Positions 34,262-45,330 of a stretch of DNA of 64,000 bases are shown piece after piece. Within the stretch, counting starts at the first letter, position 1. Each line of letters starts with the position of its first letter. The position numbers were made by a program, and so were the translations under genes. Origin of the DNA: Pseudomonadota bacterium (lineage in GTDB: Bacteria; Pseudomonadota; Gammaproteobacteria; Acidiferrobacterales; Acidiferrobacteraceae). The DNA lies in NCBI GenBank assembly GCA_021819125.1, contig JAKARW010000002.1:1-64000 (forward strand), read 5' to 3'. A model generated the notes under the pieces. The model searched no databases. It was given only the letters and a program-made list of their open reading frames with translations, and was not told the DNA's origin.

Positions 34262-34515
34262 GACGATTCGCGCATGGCGATCAGAAGTCCGCTGGCCGCC
34301 GCCGGATCCGGGGTGAGCGAGATACAATGGCCATGCCCATCGATGAGAAAGACATCGGCCGTCGGGGTGACACAAAACGGCCTATGACCGGCCATATCCG
34401 AGGCATCACAGCGCACGAAGGCAAGCCCCGGGAACGCGCGTCGCAACGTGACCAAAGATGGCGGGGCCTTAGTATCAAGAATATCGTGGAGACGGTCCCA
34501 ATCGGATTCATTCAT
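34258..34515 (-). CDS. Hypothetical protein in nifB operon
   Basis: ORF MNESDWDRLHDILDTKAPPSLVTLRRAFPGLAFVRCDASDM; overlaps next start (ATGA). Confidence 0.6.
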   Translation of the reverse strand: MNESDWDRLHDILDTKAPPSLVTLRRAFPGLAFVRCDASDMAGHRPFCVTPTADVFLIDGHGHCISLTPDPAAASGLLIAMRESS

Positions 34516-34520
34516 GGGAT

Positions 34521-34733
34521 TTACACCTCGCCGACGCGTCTTGCCTCGACGGTAATGGGCAGCGCGGTCTCCACCGCCAATCCCGGCAGTTCCAGCTGCC
34601 ATCCGTTGGCAAGCGTCACCCGGCCACCCCACATAGCGGGCCGCTCCATGGCCACGATCGGCTCCTCCAGATCCTTCTTGGCAACGTAGACGGACACGAC
34701 TCCGTCGCGGTTTTTGCGAATCATGACCTTCAT
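34521..34733 (-). CDS. nifT: NifT/FixT
   Basis: MKVMIRKNRDGVVSVYVAKKDLEEPIV. Confidence 0.9.
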   Translation of the reverse strand: MKVMIRKNRDGVVSVYVAKKDLEEPIVAMERPAMWGGRVTLANGWQLELPGLAVETALPITVEARRVGEV

Positions 34734-34734
34734 T

Positions 34735-35922
34735 TCATACCCCCTCGCATCCTTCAAGTGTTCCTCTTACGCCGCGCGCGGCCACCTCGGCCAAGATACC
34801 GGGGAGCAGGGCCAGCACGCGCTGCACGCAGGCCTTTGTGTTATAGCGCCCAAACGAAAACCGGATCGCCCCCAGGGCCGCGCGCCGCTCAAGACCCATG
34901 GCGGTCAACACGTGCGACGGCTCCATGCCGCCTTTTGCGCAGGCCGCGCCTTGAGAGACGGCCACGCCGCGACGGTCAAGGGCCTCCATGATGTGTTCAC
35001 CATCCAAAGTCCCAAAACCGACGTTGCTCGTGTTGGGTAGTCGCGGCGCCCCGGCTCCATGGATCCGAGCCGCGGGAAAGCACTCCCTGATGCCCCGCTC
35101 GAGGTCATCGCGCAGCCCACCCACGCGCCGGGCCTGCAGGTCGAGATCCTGCTGAATAAGCGCACACGCGCTCCCGAGCGCCACGATCGCCGGAAGATTC
35201 TCGGTCCCACCGCGCCAAGCGCGCTCCTGGTGCCCCCACAAAAGCGGCGCGATCTTCAAGCCCTTGCGCAGAAACAACGCCCCCACCCCGGGAGGCGCAT
35301 GCAGCTTATGGCCGGACAAGGACAACAGGCTAATCGGGATCTGCGCCAGATCCACTGGGATCCTGCCTACCGCCTGGACCGCATCGACATGAAGCGCCAC
35401 ACCCGATGCCTGCGCGATCTCGGCGATCTCGGCTATCGGAAACAGCACGCCGGTCTCATTGTTGGCCCACATGACCGTCACAAGCGCGGTATCCGCCGCA
35501 AGCCTTGCCGTTATCGCATGAGCGGCAAGCCTGCCCTCGCCGTCGACCGGGGCATAGGAGACGCGCACCCCCGATCCCTCGAGGTGGCGTAACAGCCTCA
35601 TCGTCGAAGGATGTTCGACTGTGCTTGTCACAATATGTCGTCGATCCGGATGCGCGGCAAGCGTACCGAGGATCGCCATATGGGCGGCTTCGGTGCCGGA
35701 ACTCGTAAATACGATCTCTTGCGGCCGCGCGCTTATGAGCCCCGCCACCTGGGCACGCGCCTCCTCAAGTAACCTTTTGGCACGCATGCCCGCGGCGTGC
35801 TTGCTAGAGGGGTTTCCGATGTGAGGCCCCATCGCCCCCAGCATCGCCATAAGGCACTCGTGCGCTACGGCCCCGGTCGCGTTATTGTCGAGGTAGACAT
35901 CCGCCGATACGTTTTCGGTCAT
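34735..35922 (-). CDS. nifS: Cysteine desulfurase NifS
   Basis: VYLDNNATG, SGHKLHAPPGVGALF PLP lysine region, GAACAKGGMEPSHVL. Confidence 0.93.
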   Translation of the reverse strand: MTENVSADVYLDNNATGAVAHECLMAMLGAMGPHIGNPSSKHAAGMRAKRLLEEARAQVAGLISARPQEIVFTSSGTEAAHMAILGTLAAHPDRRHIVTSTVEHPSTMRLLRHLEGSGVRVSYAPVDGEGRLAAHAITARLAADTALVTVMWANNETGVLFPIAEIAEIAQASGVALHVDAVQAVGRIPVDLAQIPISLLSLSGHKLHAPPGVGALFLRKGLKIAPLLWGHQERAWRGGTENLPAIVALGSACALIQQDLDLQARRVGGLRDDLERGIRECFPAARIHGAGAPRLPNTSNVGFGTLDGEHIMEALDRRGVAVSQGAACAKGGMEPSHVLTAMGLERRAALGAIRFSFGRYNTKACVQRVLALLPGILAEVAARGVRGTLEGCEGV

Positions 35923-35975
35923 CGTCCAAGGCCTCTTACTCGTAGCTCAAGACATCGATCGGCGCGCCGCTTCAC

Positions 35976-36266
35976 TTACGTGTCCGCGCCATCGGCCGCG
36001 GTTGTGCTCTCAAGCTCGCGTGCCTTCATGCCCACCCGATAGCCATGGGTCACGAAATCCACGCCATAGATATAGAACTGCTGCAAAAATGTCCCGATAC
36101 TCGTCACATAACCCTCGTCACCCTTCTTCACAAGAATGTCTCCTATGTCCTTGCCAGGAAAGGTGCCGTCGTTGCGCACGGTTTTGCGCGAGCGGACTTT
36201 TTGCCCGTACTCGAATTGGGGAGGCCCATTCAACTCCACGACATCATGGTCTCGGTCAATCTTCAC
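35976..36266 (-). CDS. nifZ: NifZ
   Basis: PPQFEYGQKVRSRKTVRNDGTFPGKDIGDILVKKGDEGYVTSIGTFLQQFYIYGVDF. Confidence 0.92.
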   Translation of the reverse strand: MKIDRDHDVVELNGPPQFEYGQKVRSRKTVRNDGTFPGKDIGDILVKKGDEGYVTSIGTFLQQFYIYGVDFVTHGYRVGMKARELESTTAADGADT

Positions 36267-36311
36267 CTGCGCCCTCCCTTCGTGCCGCTCATAAAGCGTT
36301 TGTCTCGACGT

Positions 36312-36674
36312 TTAAGGGCCGCGCTTTAGGCGGCTTATATCGACGATGGCCGACCGCGGGTCGGCGGTCGAACAACCGCAATGGCCGCCTTTTGGATCCA
36401 AAACCGTAAAGCCCGAGGAATGAACGGCATCCGAAAAATCCAGGGTGCACCGGTTGAGAATCTCCTCGGTTGCAGGTGGCATATAGATGGTCAGATCCTC
36501 GTACTTTGTTGTCACATCACCATGGGATCCAAAGGCCTCGACACTGAACTCGACACTCGTCCCCGAACATCCGTGAGGGGTCGCCAGCAACCGGATCCCG
36601 GATGTCGGGTGGCCGCTCATTCGCAACATACGGCGCATGAACTTGAGCGCGGATGGCGTAATCGTCATGCACAT
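36312..36674 (-). CDS. HesB/IscA-like Fe-S assembly protein
   Basis: MTITPSALKFMRRMLR ... GIRLLATPHGCSGTSVEF ... GGHCGCST. Confidence 0.8.
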   Translation of the reverse strand: MCMTITPSALKFMRRMLRMSGHPTSGIRLLATPHGCSGTSVEFSVEAFGSHGDVTTKYEDLTIYMPPATEEILNRCTLDFSDAVHSSGFTVLDPKGGHCGCSTADPRSAIVDISRLKRGP

Positions 36675-36692
36675 GAGTTTTGTGCCCCTTTT

Positions 36693-36911
36693 TTAAGCCT
36701 GATAACGCGCGACGCTTGAGTCGACCACGCAAGTGTTTTCGACCGGGCACACCGCCACGCATTGAGGGTCATCGAAATACCCAATGCACTCCGTGCACTT
36801 TTCCGGCTTTATGATGTATGTGCCATTTTTTTCGCGGATGGCGTTGTTCGGACATTCGGGCTCGCAGGCCGAGCAGGCGGTGCATTGCGAGCTTATGATC
36901 TTGTATGGCAT
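36693..36911 (-). CDS. fdxN: Nif 2[4Fe-4S] ferredoxin
   Basis: [39 protein letters not shown]; follows nifB. Confidence 0.9.
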   Translation of the reverse strand: MPYKIISSQCTACSACEPECPNNAIREKNGTYIIKPEKCTECIGYFDDPQCVAVCPVENTCVVDSSVARYQA

Positions 36912-36949
36912 TGTGGCTTCCTCGTGGTTTTGGATATCTCATGCAAGAC

Positions 36950-38500
36950 TTAGGCGGCGACGTAGGCCCCCTGGCGGATAGCGGCGTCACCCTTTGGCAA
37001 ATGCGTAATCTCGCCTTTTTCGACCCGGTCGATGTAGGTTTTGTAGTAGGCAATGGCCGCGGCATCTATAAACTCATGGGCGCATGAATCGACCGGCTCT
37101 ATGCCCGCCTGTTTCAGGGTGGCTTGTGGGCAACCGCCGATCTTGGCGACGAGCACCGCCGTGCAATCGTTCAGTGCGCGGATGATGGTGGGGAGGGTAT
37201 CTTCCTCGCCGTAGCCGCCCTCACAATACAGATCGACGCGCCGATGGCCGACGAACTTGGCACCTAAAGCGCTCACCTCGTAGATCTGAAACTCCTTGGC
37301 ATGTCCGAAATGCTCGTTTACGCGCCCTTCGCCCTTAGTGGCCACCGCCACCAGGATCGCAATATCGGCACCGCGTCCGCGTAAACTTTCAAGTTCAGCC
37401 TCTTTGGCCGCGAGCTTCTCGTTTCTCTTGTCCTCAACCGCGGCCTGGTAGGCGCGCCGCGCCGCGCCGTCGTAGGCAAGCTCGCTTTCCATGACCTTCT
37501 CGGTGGTGAACTCAGACGACCGATCCTCGCCCAGAAGGCCTACGGCATCCGCCCGGCACTGCCGACAATGCCGCATCATGTTCATCTGCCCCTCGCAGCG
37601 GTCTTGCAGGGCCTTGAGCTCTTGCGCGGTGGGCCCGCGAACCCCAGTGAGACCGAACACCGTTCCATGTTCGGGCGCGGATATGAGCGGCATAATGTTG
37701 TGCAGAAAGGCCCCACGCGATTTCACGGCTTTGTTGACCTCGACCAAATGCCGATCGTTGACCCCCGGGATCATGACTGAGTTGACCTTGCAGAGAATTC
37801 CGCGCTCGGTCAGCATCTCGAGGCCCTGCATCTGGCGCTCGTGAAGGATCTGGGCCGCATCACGCCCCGTGTGGCGCTTATGCTGGTAATAGATCCAGGG
37901 GTAGATCCGGGCGCCGATGTCGGGGTCCACCATGTTGATGGTGATGGTCACGTGGTCGACATTGAGGTCTTTGATCCGGTCGACGTAGTCGGGCAACGCC
38001 AAGCCATTGGTGGATAGGCAGAGCTTGATATCGGGGGCCTCGCGGGCGATGAGCTCGAAGGTCTTAAATGTCTTTTCGGGATTGGCGAGCGGGTCTCCCG
38101 GCCCGGCGATGCCAAGAACCGTCATCTGCGGAATGGCGCTTGCCACGGCAAGGGTCTTGCGCGCGGCCTGTTCAGGAGTCAAGCGCTCGCTCACAACGCC
38201 CGGGCGCGATTCGTTAGCGCAATCGTATTTACGATTGCAGTAGTTGCACTGGATGTTACAGGCGGGTGCCACCGCCACATGCATGCGCGCATAGTGATGG
38301 TGGGCCTCCTCGCTGTAACAGGGGTGGTTTTTGATTTTTTCCCAGACGCCCGGCGCCATATCCGCGGGCGCCATGGATGATCCGCAGCTGGCCTTGCCAG
38401 AGCCGCCCGCGGACCCGCACCCCTTATGTTCAAAGATCGCCCGAGCGCTTACACTTAAAGGGGCTCGCGCTCGCCGCTCATCCAAATCTTTCGACTCCAT
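36950..38500 (-). CDS. nifB: FeMo-cofactor biosynthesis radical SAM protein NifB
   Basis: [30 protein letters not shown]-terminal NifX-like domain; start at MESKDL. Confidence 0.96.
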   Translation of the reverse strand: MESKDLDERRARAPLSVSARAIFEHKGCGSAGGSGKASCGSSMAPADMAPGVWEKIKNHPCYSEEAHHHYARMHVAVAPACNIQCNYCNRKYDCANESRPGVVSERLTPEQAARKTLAVASAIPQMTVLGIAGPGDPLANPEKTFKTFELIAREAPDIKLCLSTNGLALPDYVDRIKDLNVDHVTITINMVDPDIGARIYPWIYYQHKRHTGRDAAQILHERQMQGLEMLTERGILCKVNSVMIPGVNDRHLVEVNKAVKSRGAFLHNIMPLISAPEHGTVFGLTGVRGPTAQELKALQDRCEGQMNMMRHCRQCRADAVGLLGEDRSSEFTTEKVMESELAYDGAARRAYQAAVEDKRNEKLAAKEAELESLRGRGADIAILVAVATKGEGRVNEHFGHAKEFQIYEVSALGAKFVGHRRVDLYCEGGYGEEDTLPTIIRALNDCTAVLVAKIGGCPQATLKQAGIEPVDSCAHEFIDAAAIAYYKTYIDRVEKGEITHLPKGDAAIRQGAYVAA

Positions 38501-38582
38501 AAAAAGGCTCCTTTGAATGGGAACGAAAACCGCAATCGCCACGGCCCCGCTCTTTATGATGCGGTCGATTGACCTATCCCTC

Positions 38583-38598
38583 AGCAAACGCCGTGCCA
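38583..38598 (-). promoter_or_regulatory. Sigma54 promoter of nifB: TGGCAC-GGCGT-TTGCT
   Basis: Exact match to -24/-12 consensus on minus strand. Confidence 0.92.
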
Positions 38599-38661
38599 GA
38601 GGCGCTTGCCGCCAATAACAGCGCGGTGGCGCGGCGCGACACCTCATACCAAAGATATGTG

Positions 38662-38677
38662 TGTCGTGTTAGCGACA
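38662..38677. promoter_or_regulatory. NifA UAS TGTCGTGTTAGCGACA between divergent nifB and IscA-like gene
   Basis: TGT-N10-ACA. Confidence 0.88.
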
Positions 38678-38836
38678 GATTCAGACAAAACCGGCAAGGT
38701 TCGTCGTTCATGCGACACGAGCCGCGCGGCTTTCAGTCGTCAGACAAGCGCCGCCGGATACAGGCCGGGGAAACTTCCGGCGGTTTTAGCGGAGCTAAGC
38801 GGGCATGAGCCGAGCGCCCCGGCAAAAGCAGGGGCG

Positions 38837-38852
38837 TGGCATAAGACTTGCT
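38837..38852 (+). promoter_or_regulatory. Sigma54 promoter TGGCAT-AAGAC-TTGCT for the IscA-like gene
   Basis: Matches consensus on + strand, about 105 bp upstream of ATG 38958. Confidence 0.88.
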
Positions 38853-38957
38853 TTTTATCAAGGTGTGCGCCCTGGTGTTGGGGGCCAAACGGGATTTCGG
38901 CGCCGGACAGTGGCCGCAAGGCAACTGGCGCCCCCCAGAGGATAAAATGGAGACCTC

Positions 38958-39356
38958 ATGACGACTGGCATGGCATTGAAAATGGCGGCGGATCCCATTG
39001 AGGCGATCGAACCGATTTGCGAAATCGACGACTTTGTCACGGTGAGCGCGGCGGCTCTTAAGAAGATGCGCGCGCTTATGGATGAGGAGGGTCCGGGGCC
39101 ACATTTTCTGCGTATATGGGTAAGTGGCGGAGGGTGCGCGGGGTTTCAGTACGGCTTTTGCTTCGAGCAAGCGAGCGAGCCCGGGGACCGGATCATCGAG
39201 AAAAGCGGGGTGCGCGTAGTCATCGATCCGCTTAGTCTGCCGTATCTCGCAAGCGTCACCATCGACTACCGGGACGACCTGAAGGGGGCGCGCTTTATCG
39301 TGAAAAACCCAAACGCCCGCACGACCTGCGGCTGCGGTAACTCGTTTTCCCCTTAA
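38958..39356 (+). CDS. IscA/ErpA-type A-type Fe-S carrier
   Basis: LRIWVSGGGCAGFQYGFCFE and C-terminal TTCGCGNSFSP. Confidence 0.9.
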   Translation: MTTGMALKMAADPIEAIEPICEIDDFVTVSAAALKKMRALMDEEGPGPHFLRIWVSGGGCAGFQYGFCFEQASEPGDRIIEKSGVRVVIDPLSLPYLASVTIDYRDDLKGARFIVKNPNARTTCGCGNSFSP

Positions 39357-39522
39357 AGCCGATGGCAAGTCCTTGCGCCAAGGCGTGCCGCAGGCCCTGT
39401 CGGCGAATGGCGGGCGTCACGCGCTGTTTTTTAAGCGTTCGACACACGCCGACATTTTAAGTCTGCGGGCATGTGGACGCGGCGTGGCAACCCGTACGCC
39501 TGACATCAGCGGATGGTAAGTG

Positions 39523-39825
39523 TCAGCCGAACTTGAATAATATCCCATAGCCTCCGCGCGGGTACTCCCAGCGGACGTTTCTATGTTCAGTGCATATCAC
39601 GCGGCAGGTCCCGCACTCCAAGCAGCCGTCTGTTATGAGAGTCACGCGCCCCGCGTTGTCCTCGGAATAGCACCCGGCCGGACAGCAGAACGTGCAAAAC
39701 TTTTCCTTGCACTGAACGGCGCAGACATTGGCGTCGGCGATTTCTATATGGGACCTGCCCGCGTCCACTCGATAGCGGTTTTGAAAAAGCTTCTCCTCTA
39801 TGCGTATCATTCGAAAGCCCTCCAC
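39523..39825 (-). CDS. fixX: FixX ferredoxin-like protein
   Basis: [47 protein letters not shown]. Confidence 0.93.
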   Translation of the reverse strand: MEGFRMIRIEEKLFQNRYRVDAGRSHIEIADANVCAVQCKEKFCTFCCPAGCYSEDNAGRVTLITDGCLECGTCRVICTEHRNVRWEYPRGGYGILFKFG

Positions 39826-41105
39826 AGCTTGAAGGCGTCCGCGAATAACCCGAAGGTTGTGCGGGCGCGCGTGAACGTCTTGCGGATCGCGCGCTCCTTG
39901 GTCTTTTTGTCGACGCCGTCGACGGTCAGCAAGGTGTGCGCGGCCTGGCTTGCGAGATTGGGGTAGGCGGTGAAGAACTGGCGATTTCGGTCCATGATGT
40001 CCGGAACGTCTTTATACTTTTTGAGGTCCTTCATCACGAAACTCTCGTCTAGGGCGGCGCGATAGGCCGCCAGATTTCGAGCGGTCATGGGCTTGTCGCG
40101 GGCTTTTAGGTCGATGACCGTTTCGGCGGCAATCCGCCCGGTGGTCATGGCGAGGTTGGATCCCTCGCGATGCACGGCGTTTACGAACATGCCGGCGTCG
40201 CCCACTATGAGCCAGCCGTCGCCATAGACCGCGGGGATGGCGTTATAGCCGCCCTCGGGAATGAGATGCGCCGTGTATTCCTTCATTTCACCGCCCGCGA
40301 GCAGCGGCTTTATGGCGGGATGCTCCTTCATCTGCTCAAGCAGGGCATAAGGCGCGATCCCGCTTTTCTTGAAGTCGGAGAGCAGGCAGCCGACCCCGAT
40401 CGTCACCGACTCTTTGTTCGTATACAAAAAGCCCGTGCCGACCATGCCCTGGGTGATCTTGCCGGCCATTTCTATGACGACACCCTCGGTGCCCTTGACG
40501 TTGAACCGCTCCTCGATGGTCGATTCCGGCAGGAAGTGGATTTCCTTGACGGCCAATCCGACGTCCTTGGGTTTCAATTCCTCGTGGAACCCGGCTTTGC
40601 GCGCAAGCAGCGAGTTCACACCGTCGGCAAGGATGACGACATCCGCATAGACAGAACCGTTCTCGCGGTCGGTGCGGACCCCCACCACCTGGCGTCCATC
40701 CATGTGCAGATCGAGCACCGTGGTCTCACATACGACCAGCGCCCCGGCATCCCGCACCTTTTGGGAAAACCAGCGGTCGAACTGGGAACGGATGATGGTG
40801 TAGCGATTATGGGGGGGCTTGCTGAAATCCGCCGACCGATACGTGCCGCCCAGGTAAGACTCGTCGTCTAGAACCCAGACGCGCTGTTCGATGATGTGGC
40901 GTTCAAGCGGCGCATCCTCGCGAAAATCCGGTATGACCCGCTCCAGGGCATCGGAATATAAGATCGCCCCCTGGACATTCTTGGACCCGGAATACTCGCC
41001 GCGCTCGATCTGCAAGACCTTGAGACCGGCCTTGGCCATGGTATAGGCCGCGGTATTCCCAGCCGGCCCCGCACCCACGACAATGGCATCAAAATGCTCG
41101 GACAT
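39807..41105 (-). CDS. fixC: FixC electron transfer flavoprotein-quinone oxidoreductase
   Basis: [45 protein letters not shown]. Confidence 0.94.
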   Translation of the reverse strand: MSEHFDAIVVGAGPAGNTAAYTMAKAGLKVLQIERGEYSGSKNVQGAILYSDALERVIPDFREDAPLERHIIEQRVWVLDDESYLGGTYRSADFSKPPHNRYTIIRSQFDRWFSQKVRDAGALVVCETTVLDLHMDGRQVVGVRTDRENGSVYADVVILADGVNSLLARKAGFHEELKPKDVGLAVKEIHFLPESTIEERFNVKGTEGVVIEMAGKITQGMVGTGFLYTNKESVTIGVGCLLSDFKKSGIAPYALLEQMKEHPAIKPLLAGGEMKEYTAHLIPEGGYNAIPAVYGDGWLIVGDAGMFVNAVHREGSNLAMTTGRIAAETVIDLKARDKPMTARNLAAYRAALDESFVMKDLKKYKDVPDIMDRNRQFFTAYPNLASQAAHTLLTVDGVDKKTKERAIRKTFTRARTTFGLFADAFKLWRAFE

Positions 41106-41121
41106 AAACCCTCCTTTGCCG

Positions 41122-42225
41122 TCAGCAGGCCTGCTTGCGCGCCTGCAGATGTTCCGTGAACGCCTGCGTCAACGCCGGCAGAATGGTCATGGCGTTGCCG
41201 ACGATACCGTAGTGCGCGAAATCGAAGATCGGGGCGTTGGCATCCTCGTTGATGGCGATGATCACGTCGGATTTGTCCATGCCCACGCGATGCTGCACGG
41301 CCCCCGAGATGCCGGCCGCGATATAAAGCCGCGGCCGAACGGTCTTCCCCGACTGCCCGACCTGGCGATCCGCGCCGACCCAGCCGGCCTGGATGACCGG
41401 ACGGCTCGCGCCCACCTCGGCGCCCAGCACGCGCGCAAGGTCCTGGATGAGGCGGAAGTTCTCCTGGCGCTTCATCCCGCGCCCGCCGCTTACGATAATG
41501 TCGGCGAACGGCAAGTTGGCCTCGGCCACATGGTCATCGGGAATAAACTGAAGGACCTTGGTGACGATCGACTCCTCGACGAGGGTGACCGGATGATCTA
41601 TGACGCGTCCCGTGCGCGCCGGGTCCGCCTGGGGTGTCACCATGACGCGCGGACGTATGGTCGCCATCTGCGGACGGTAGTTCAACGTCACGATGGTGCA
41701 TAACAGGCTGCCCCCGAAGGTCGGGCGGGTCGCTGCAAGCCCGCGGTTTTCGGGATCGATTGCAAGCCCGGTGCAATCGGCCGTAAGCCCGGTCTTCAAG
41801 GTCGTGGCCACGCTGCCGGCGAGGTCGCGCCCGAGCGTGGTCGCCCCCAGTAGCAGGATCTCCGGACAGTAGCGGTTGACGAGCTCAGTGAGGATTGCGG
41901 TATAGGGGGCGTTGCGGTAATCCTTTAGAGCCGGATGACACGCGAGGTAACAGAGGTCCGCGCCGTAGTGAATCGCCTGATCGCAGAACGCGCGGATGGC
42001 GCTATCCGGCGGGCCGAGCAAGACCGCGGCAAGCTCCACCTTGAGGGCATCGGCAAGCTTGCGGCCCTCGCCGAGCAACTCCCAGGAAACAGGATGAACG
42101 TGGCCCCGCTCATATTCGACGAAGACCCAGACACCCTTGTAGCCGGCCAGGCGTTCATCGAGCTTTTGAACGCGCCGGCCGGCGGGACGCGAAGCCGGCG
42201 CTTTTTGTGTCTCCGTGGATGTCAT
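41122..42225 (-). CDS. fixB: FixB electron transfer flavoprotein alpha
   Basis: [67 protein letters not shown]. Confidence 0.94.
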   Translation of the reverse strand: MTSTETQKAPASRPAGRRVQKLDERLAGYKGVWVFVEYERGHVHPVSWELLGEGRKLADALKVELAAVLLGPPDSAIRAFCDQAIHYGADLCYLACHPALKDYRNAPYTAILTELVNRYCPEILLLGATTLGRDLAGSVATTLKTGLTADCTGLAIDPENRGLAATRPTFGGSLLCTIVTLNYRPQMATIRPRVMVTPQADPARTGRVIDHPVTLVEESIVTKVLQFIPDDHVAEANLPFADIIVSGGRGMKRQENFRLIQDLARVLGAEVGASRPVIQAGWVGADRQVGQSGKTVRPRLYIAAGISGAVQHRVGMDKSDVIIAINEDANAPIFDFAHYGIVGNAMTILPALTQAFTEHLQARKQAC

Positions 42226-43085
42226 AGGGGTCTCTCGTCAGGCACAGGGGAAGGGTTGATGGCGAGCGCCACGTCCGGATGCCGGGACACGATCTTTGCC
42301 ACCAAAGTCGCCGCCAGATCCACCGGCTGCCCGCTTTGTGTCTCGATGATCTCCGCGCGGCGATTGGTAGACGTCGGCGCAAAGACCTTGGAGACCGCCG
42401 TCGGCGAACCTTTCAGGCCGATCTTGGTGACATCCTCGATATGGGCATCGTCCTTGCTCCAGGTCGTAAGCTTATGGCGCTCGGCACGAAACACGTCCGT
42501 CAATGAGGCAAAGCGCATGTCATTGATGCCCTCGAGCACGGTGATGAGCGCAGGCAGCCTGGTCTTCAAGACCTGCACGCCACCCTCGGATCGTCTGTGC
42601 ACGACGATCTCGCGAGCCGAAAGGTCAAGAGAAACGATCTTGCTGACATAGGTGAGCAGCTGCATGTCGAGGCGGGTCGCGATCCCGGGCCCGACCTGCG
42701 CGGTATCGCCATCTATGGTCTGCTTGCCGGCAAACACGAGATCCACGGGCAAGCTCTGATGAACCTGACGTATGGCCGCCGACAGGGCGTAACTTGTGGC
42801 CAGCGTATCGGCACCAGCGAACGCCCGGTCTGTCAGAAGAATCGCCTCATCGGCGCCGAATGCCAAGGCCTTGCGGAGCGCCGCCTCGGCCTGCGGCGGG
42901 CCCATGCACAAGGCCGTGATGCGCCCGCGATAGCGATCCTTCAGGCGCAGCGCCTCCTCTAAAGCATAGAGATCGTAGGGATTGACGATCGCCGGCACCC
43001 CTTGACGCATGATCGTATTGGTGACCGGATGCACGCGGATCTGCGCGCTGTCTGGCACCTGTTTTATGCACACAAGGATATGCAT
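42222..43085 (-). CDS. fixA: FixA electron transfer flavoprotein beta
   Basis: [46 protein letters not shown]. Confidence 0.94.
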   Translation of the reverse strand: MHILVCIKQVPDSAQIRVHPVTNTIMRQGVPAIVNPYDLYALEEALRLKDRYRGRITALCMGPPQAEAALRKALAFGADEAILLTDRAFAGADTLATSYALSAAIRQVHQSLPVDLVFAGKQTIDGDTAQVGPGIATRLDMQLLTYVSKIVSLDLSAREIVVHRRSEGGVQVLKTRLPALITVLEGINDMRFASLTDVFRAERHKLTTWSKDDAHIEDVTKIGLKGSPTAVSKVFAPTSTNRRAEIIETQSGQPVDLAATLVAKIVSRHPDVALAINPSPVPDERPL

Positions 43086-43086
43086 G

Positions 43087-43449
43087 TCACTCCCCCTTGG
43101 GCCGCGTAACGGCGACGCGCGAAATGTTTGTTACCGCGACCTGCGGCGTCTGGTCCTGGAACACCCGGAAGACCTTTTCGGCCTGCGCGCTGGATCGCGC
43201 AAAGTCTTCATGGGACCGCTTGAGAAGCGAGGCGCACAGCGCGCGCAGGCTTTCGCTATCGGCTGGCGTGTCATCAAGGGCGGTCGCCAGATATTGGCGA
43301 AAACGCTTCAAGATATGGAGGCGGTTTACGTTCACGACGTGCCGGTCGTAGGGCACCGCGAAATAGTCAAAAAATTCCTCGGCCGCCGATAATTGGCCGA
43401 GATCGCGAAACAGCCGTTGGCTTTCGGATGCCTGGGATTTTTCATTCAT
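43087..43449 (-). CDS. nifW: Nitrogenase-stabilising/protective protein NifW
   Basis: LSAAEEFFDYFAVPYDRHVVNVNRLHILKRFRQYL. Confidence 0.9.
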   Translation of the reverse strand: MNEKSQASESQRLFRDLGQLSAAEEFFDYFAVPYDRHVVNVNRLHILKRFRQYLATALDDTPADSESLRALCASLLKRSHEDFARSSAQAEKVFRVFQDQTPQVAVTNISRVAVTRPKGE

Positions 43450-44591
43450 ATGGTCACCCCGATCAAGCGCGCGCGTTGAGTCTCGCCAAGAAAATCGCGC
43501 AGATCCTGGTCGCTCGGCGAGGTCTTGGTGCGGATGGTATGGGCCCGGATGAGAGGCACGATCCCGCGCGCCTGCTCACGGCTCAAGGTGATGCCGAGCT
43601 TGTCATAGACATAAGTCACGGCCTGCGAGCCCGAGTATTTTCCAAGCACGATGCGATGCGATCGGCCGACTTCCGCCGGGTCGAATCCCTGATAGGTCCG
43701 TACATCCTTCAAAAGCCCATCGACATGGATGCCGGCCTCGTGGGTAAAAACGGCGTCGCCCACCACGCTCTTTTGGGGAGGGGCCGGTCGGCCCGAGGCC
43801 CGGCCGACAAGCTCCGAGATCGTCGGCAGCTGTTTCATATCGATGCCGGTCGTGCGCCGGTAGATCACATGAAGCGCGAGCGCGACCTCTTCTAGGCTTG
43901 CGTTGCCGGCGCGCTCACCGAGGCCATTGACGGTCGTATTGACGTAGCGCGCGCCGGCAAGCACCGCCGCGAGCGTATTGGCGGTCGCAAGGCCGAGATC
44001 GTCGTGCGCATGCATCTCGATCGGCAGGTCGGTGTTTGCCACGAGCGCATGGAGACGTTCGTGGGTGGTGAATGGATCCAGCACCCCCAGGGTATCGGCA
44101 AACCGCAGACGCCAGGCACCGGCCTTTTGCGCCACCTCCGCCACGCGGTACAAAAAATCGGGATCGGCGCGCGAGGCATCCTCGGCGCCCACCGACACAC
44201 TCATCCCGCGATCAACGGCGGTACCCACAAAACGCTCTACGGTCTTTAGCACCCACGCGCGGTTGCGTTTGAGTTTGTACGCCATATGAATGTCCGACAC
44301 CGGAATGGATAGATGCACCAGGACGTTTCCGCAGAGGCTCGCGGCATCGAGGTCGGCGTGACACATGCGTGCCCACACCATGAGTCGGGCGCGCAGGCCA
44401 AGCGCGCCGATCGCGCGGATCGTTTCGCGCTCCTCGGGACTTAGAATCGGTATACCGACCTCCATCTCCGCCACCCCGGCCTTATCCAGGGCACAAGCGA
44501 TGGCGATCTTCTCCTCGGCGCTAAAGACCACGCCTGCGGTCTGTTCGCCGTCGCGCAGCGTGGTATCGTTGATGCCGACGTTAAGATCCAT
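43446..44591 (-). CDS. nifV: Homocitrate synthase NifV
   Basis: INDTTLRDGEQTAGVVFSAEEKIAIA, EMHAHDDLGLATANTLAAV; start at MDLNVG. Confidence 0.94.
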   Translation of the reverse strand: MDLNVGINDTTLRDGEQTAGVVFSAEEKIAIACALDKAGVAEMEVGIPILSPEERETIRAIGALGLRARLMVWARMCHADLDAASLCGNVLVHLSIPVSDIHMAYKLKRNRAWVLKTVERFVGTAVDRGMSVSVGAEDASRADPDFLYRVAEVAQKAGAWRLRFADTLGVLDPFTTHERLHALVANTDLPIEMHAHDDLGLATANTLAAVLAGARYVNTTVNGLGERAGNASLEEVALALHVIYRRTTGIDMKQLPTISELVGRASGRPAPPQKSVVGDAVFTHEAGIHVDGLLKDVRTYQGFDPAEVGRSHRIVLGKYSGSQAVTYVYDKLGITLSREQARGIVPLIRAHTIRTKTSPSDQDLRDFLGETQRARLIGVTI

Positions 44592-44627
44592 GGCGTAAGC
44601 CCTCAAAGCCGTTCGTAGATCACCAAT

Positions 44628-44643
44628 AGCAAGGGCCATGCCA
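44628..44643 (-). promoter_or_regulatory. Sigma54 promoter of nifVW-fixABCX: TGGCAT-GGCCC-TTGCT
   Basis: Consensus match on minus strand, 37 bp upstream of nifV. Confidence 0.9.
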
Positions 44644-44728
44644 AGGGCCAAAGCGCCATAAAACCGCGGCGCGGCGCCGATCGCGCCTTGGCAAATGATG
44701 AAGGTGTCGGTTTTGCGACCTACGCGCG

Positions 44729-44744
44729 TGTCGGTAAGCCGACA
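44729..44744. promoter_or_regulatory. NifA UAS TGTCGGTAAGCCGACA
   Basis: TGT-N10-ACA; a near-match TGTCGGTTTTGCGACC lies at 44705. Confidence 0.85.
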
Positions 44745-44922
44745 GGGTGCGGGGCCCGGATGACGCCGGGTTCCGCTCAGTGGAATCTATCGTGAGATGC
44801 GCCGCCTTCGTCGGAAATGGCAATAATGGCGGACGGCGACCAGGAAAGCGCGTAATCGGCGGCGAGCGACGGCGCACGGCGCGAGACTCGCCGCGCACAC
44901 CAGGCGCCGGTGCGCGCCGGTC

Positions 44923-45330
44923 TCAGGCGACGCGACTTGCGTCGGGCGCGGCCTCGTGTTTGGCGCGGTAATCCGCGACCGCCGCGCGGATGGCATCCTC
45001 GGCCAGGACCGAGCAGTGGATCTTGACCGGCGGCAGCGCCAGTTCATCGGCTATCGCCTGGTTACTGATCGTCAAGGCCTCCGCCAAGGTCCGCCCCTTC
45101 AGCCACTCGGTCGTGAGGGAACTCGCGGCGATCGCGCTTCCACAGCCGTAGGTCTTAAACCGAGCCTCGGCGATGACGCCGCGGTCGTCCACACGAATCT
45201 GCAGACGCATGACATCCCCGCAGGCCGGTGCCCCGACCATGCCTGTTCCGACGGCATCATCGTTTTTGTCGAACCCCCCGACGTTACGGGGGTTTTCGTA
45301 ATGATCGAGTACCTTATCGCCATAACTCAT
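44923..45330 (-). CDS. IscU-type Fe-S scaffold (single domain) in nif cluster
   Basis: MSYGDKVLDHYENPRNVGGFDKNDDAVGTGMVGAPACGDVMRLQI, KTYGCGSAIAASSL, IHCSVLAEDA; ORF ends without C-terminal NifU domains. Confidence 0.92.
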   Translation of the reverse strand: MSYGDKVLDHYENPRNVGGFDKNDDAVGTGMVGAPACGDVMRLQIRVDDRGVIAEARFKTYGCGSAIAASSLTTEWLKGRTLAEALTISNQAIADELALPPVKIHCSVLAEDAIRAAVADYRAKHEAAPDASRVA

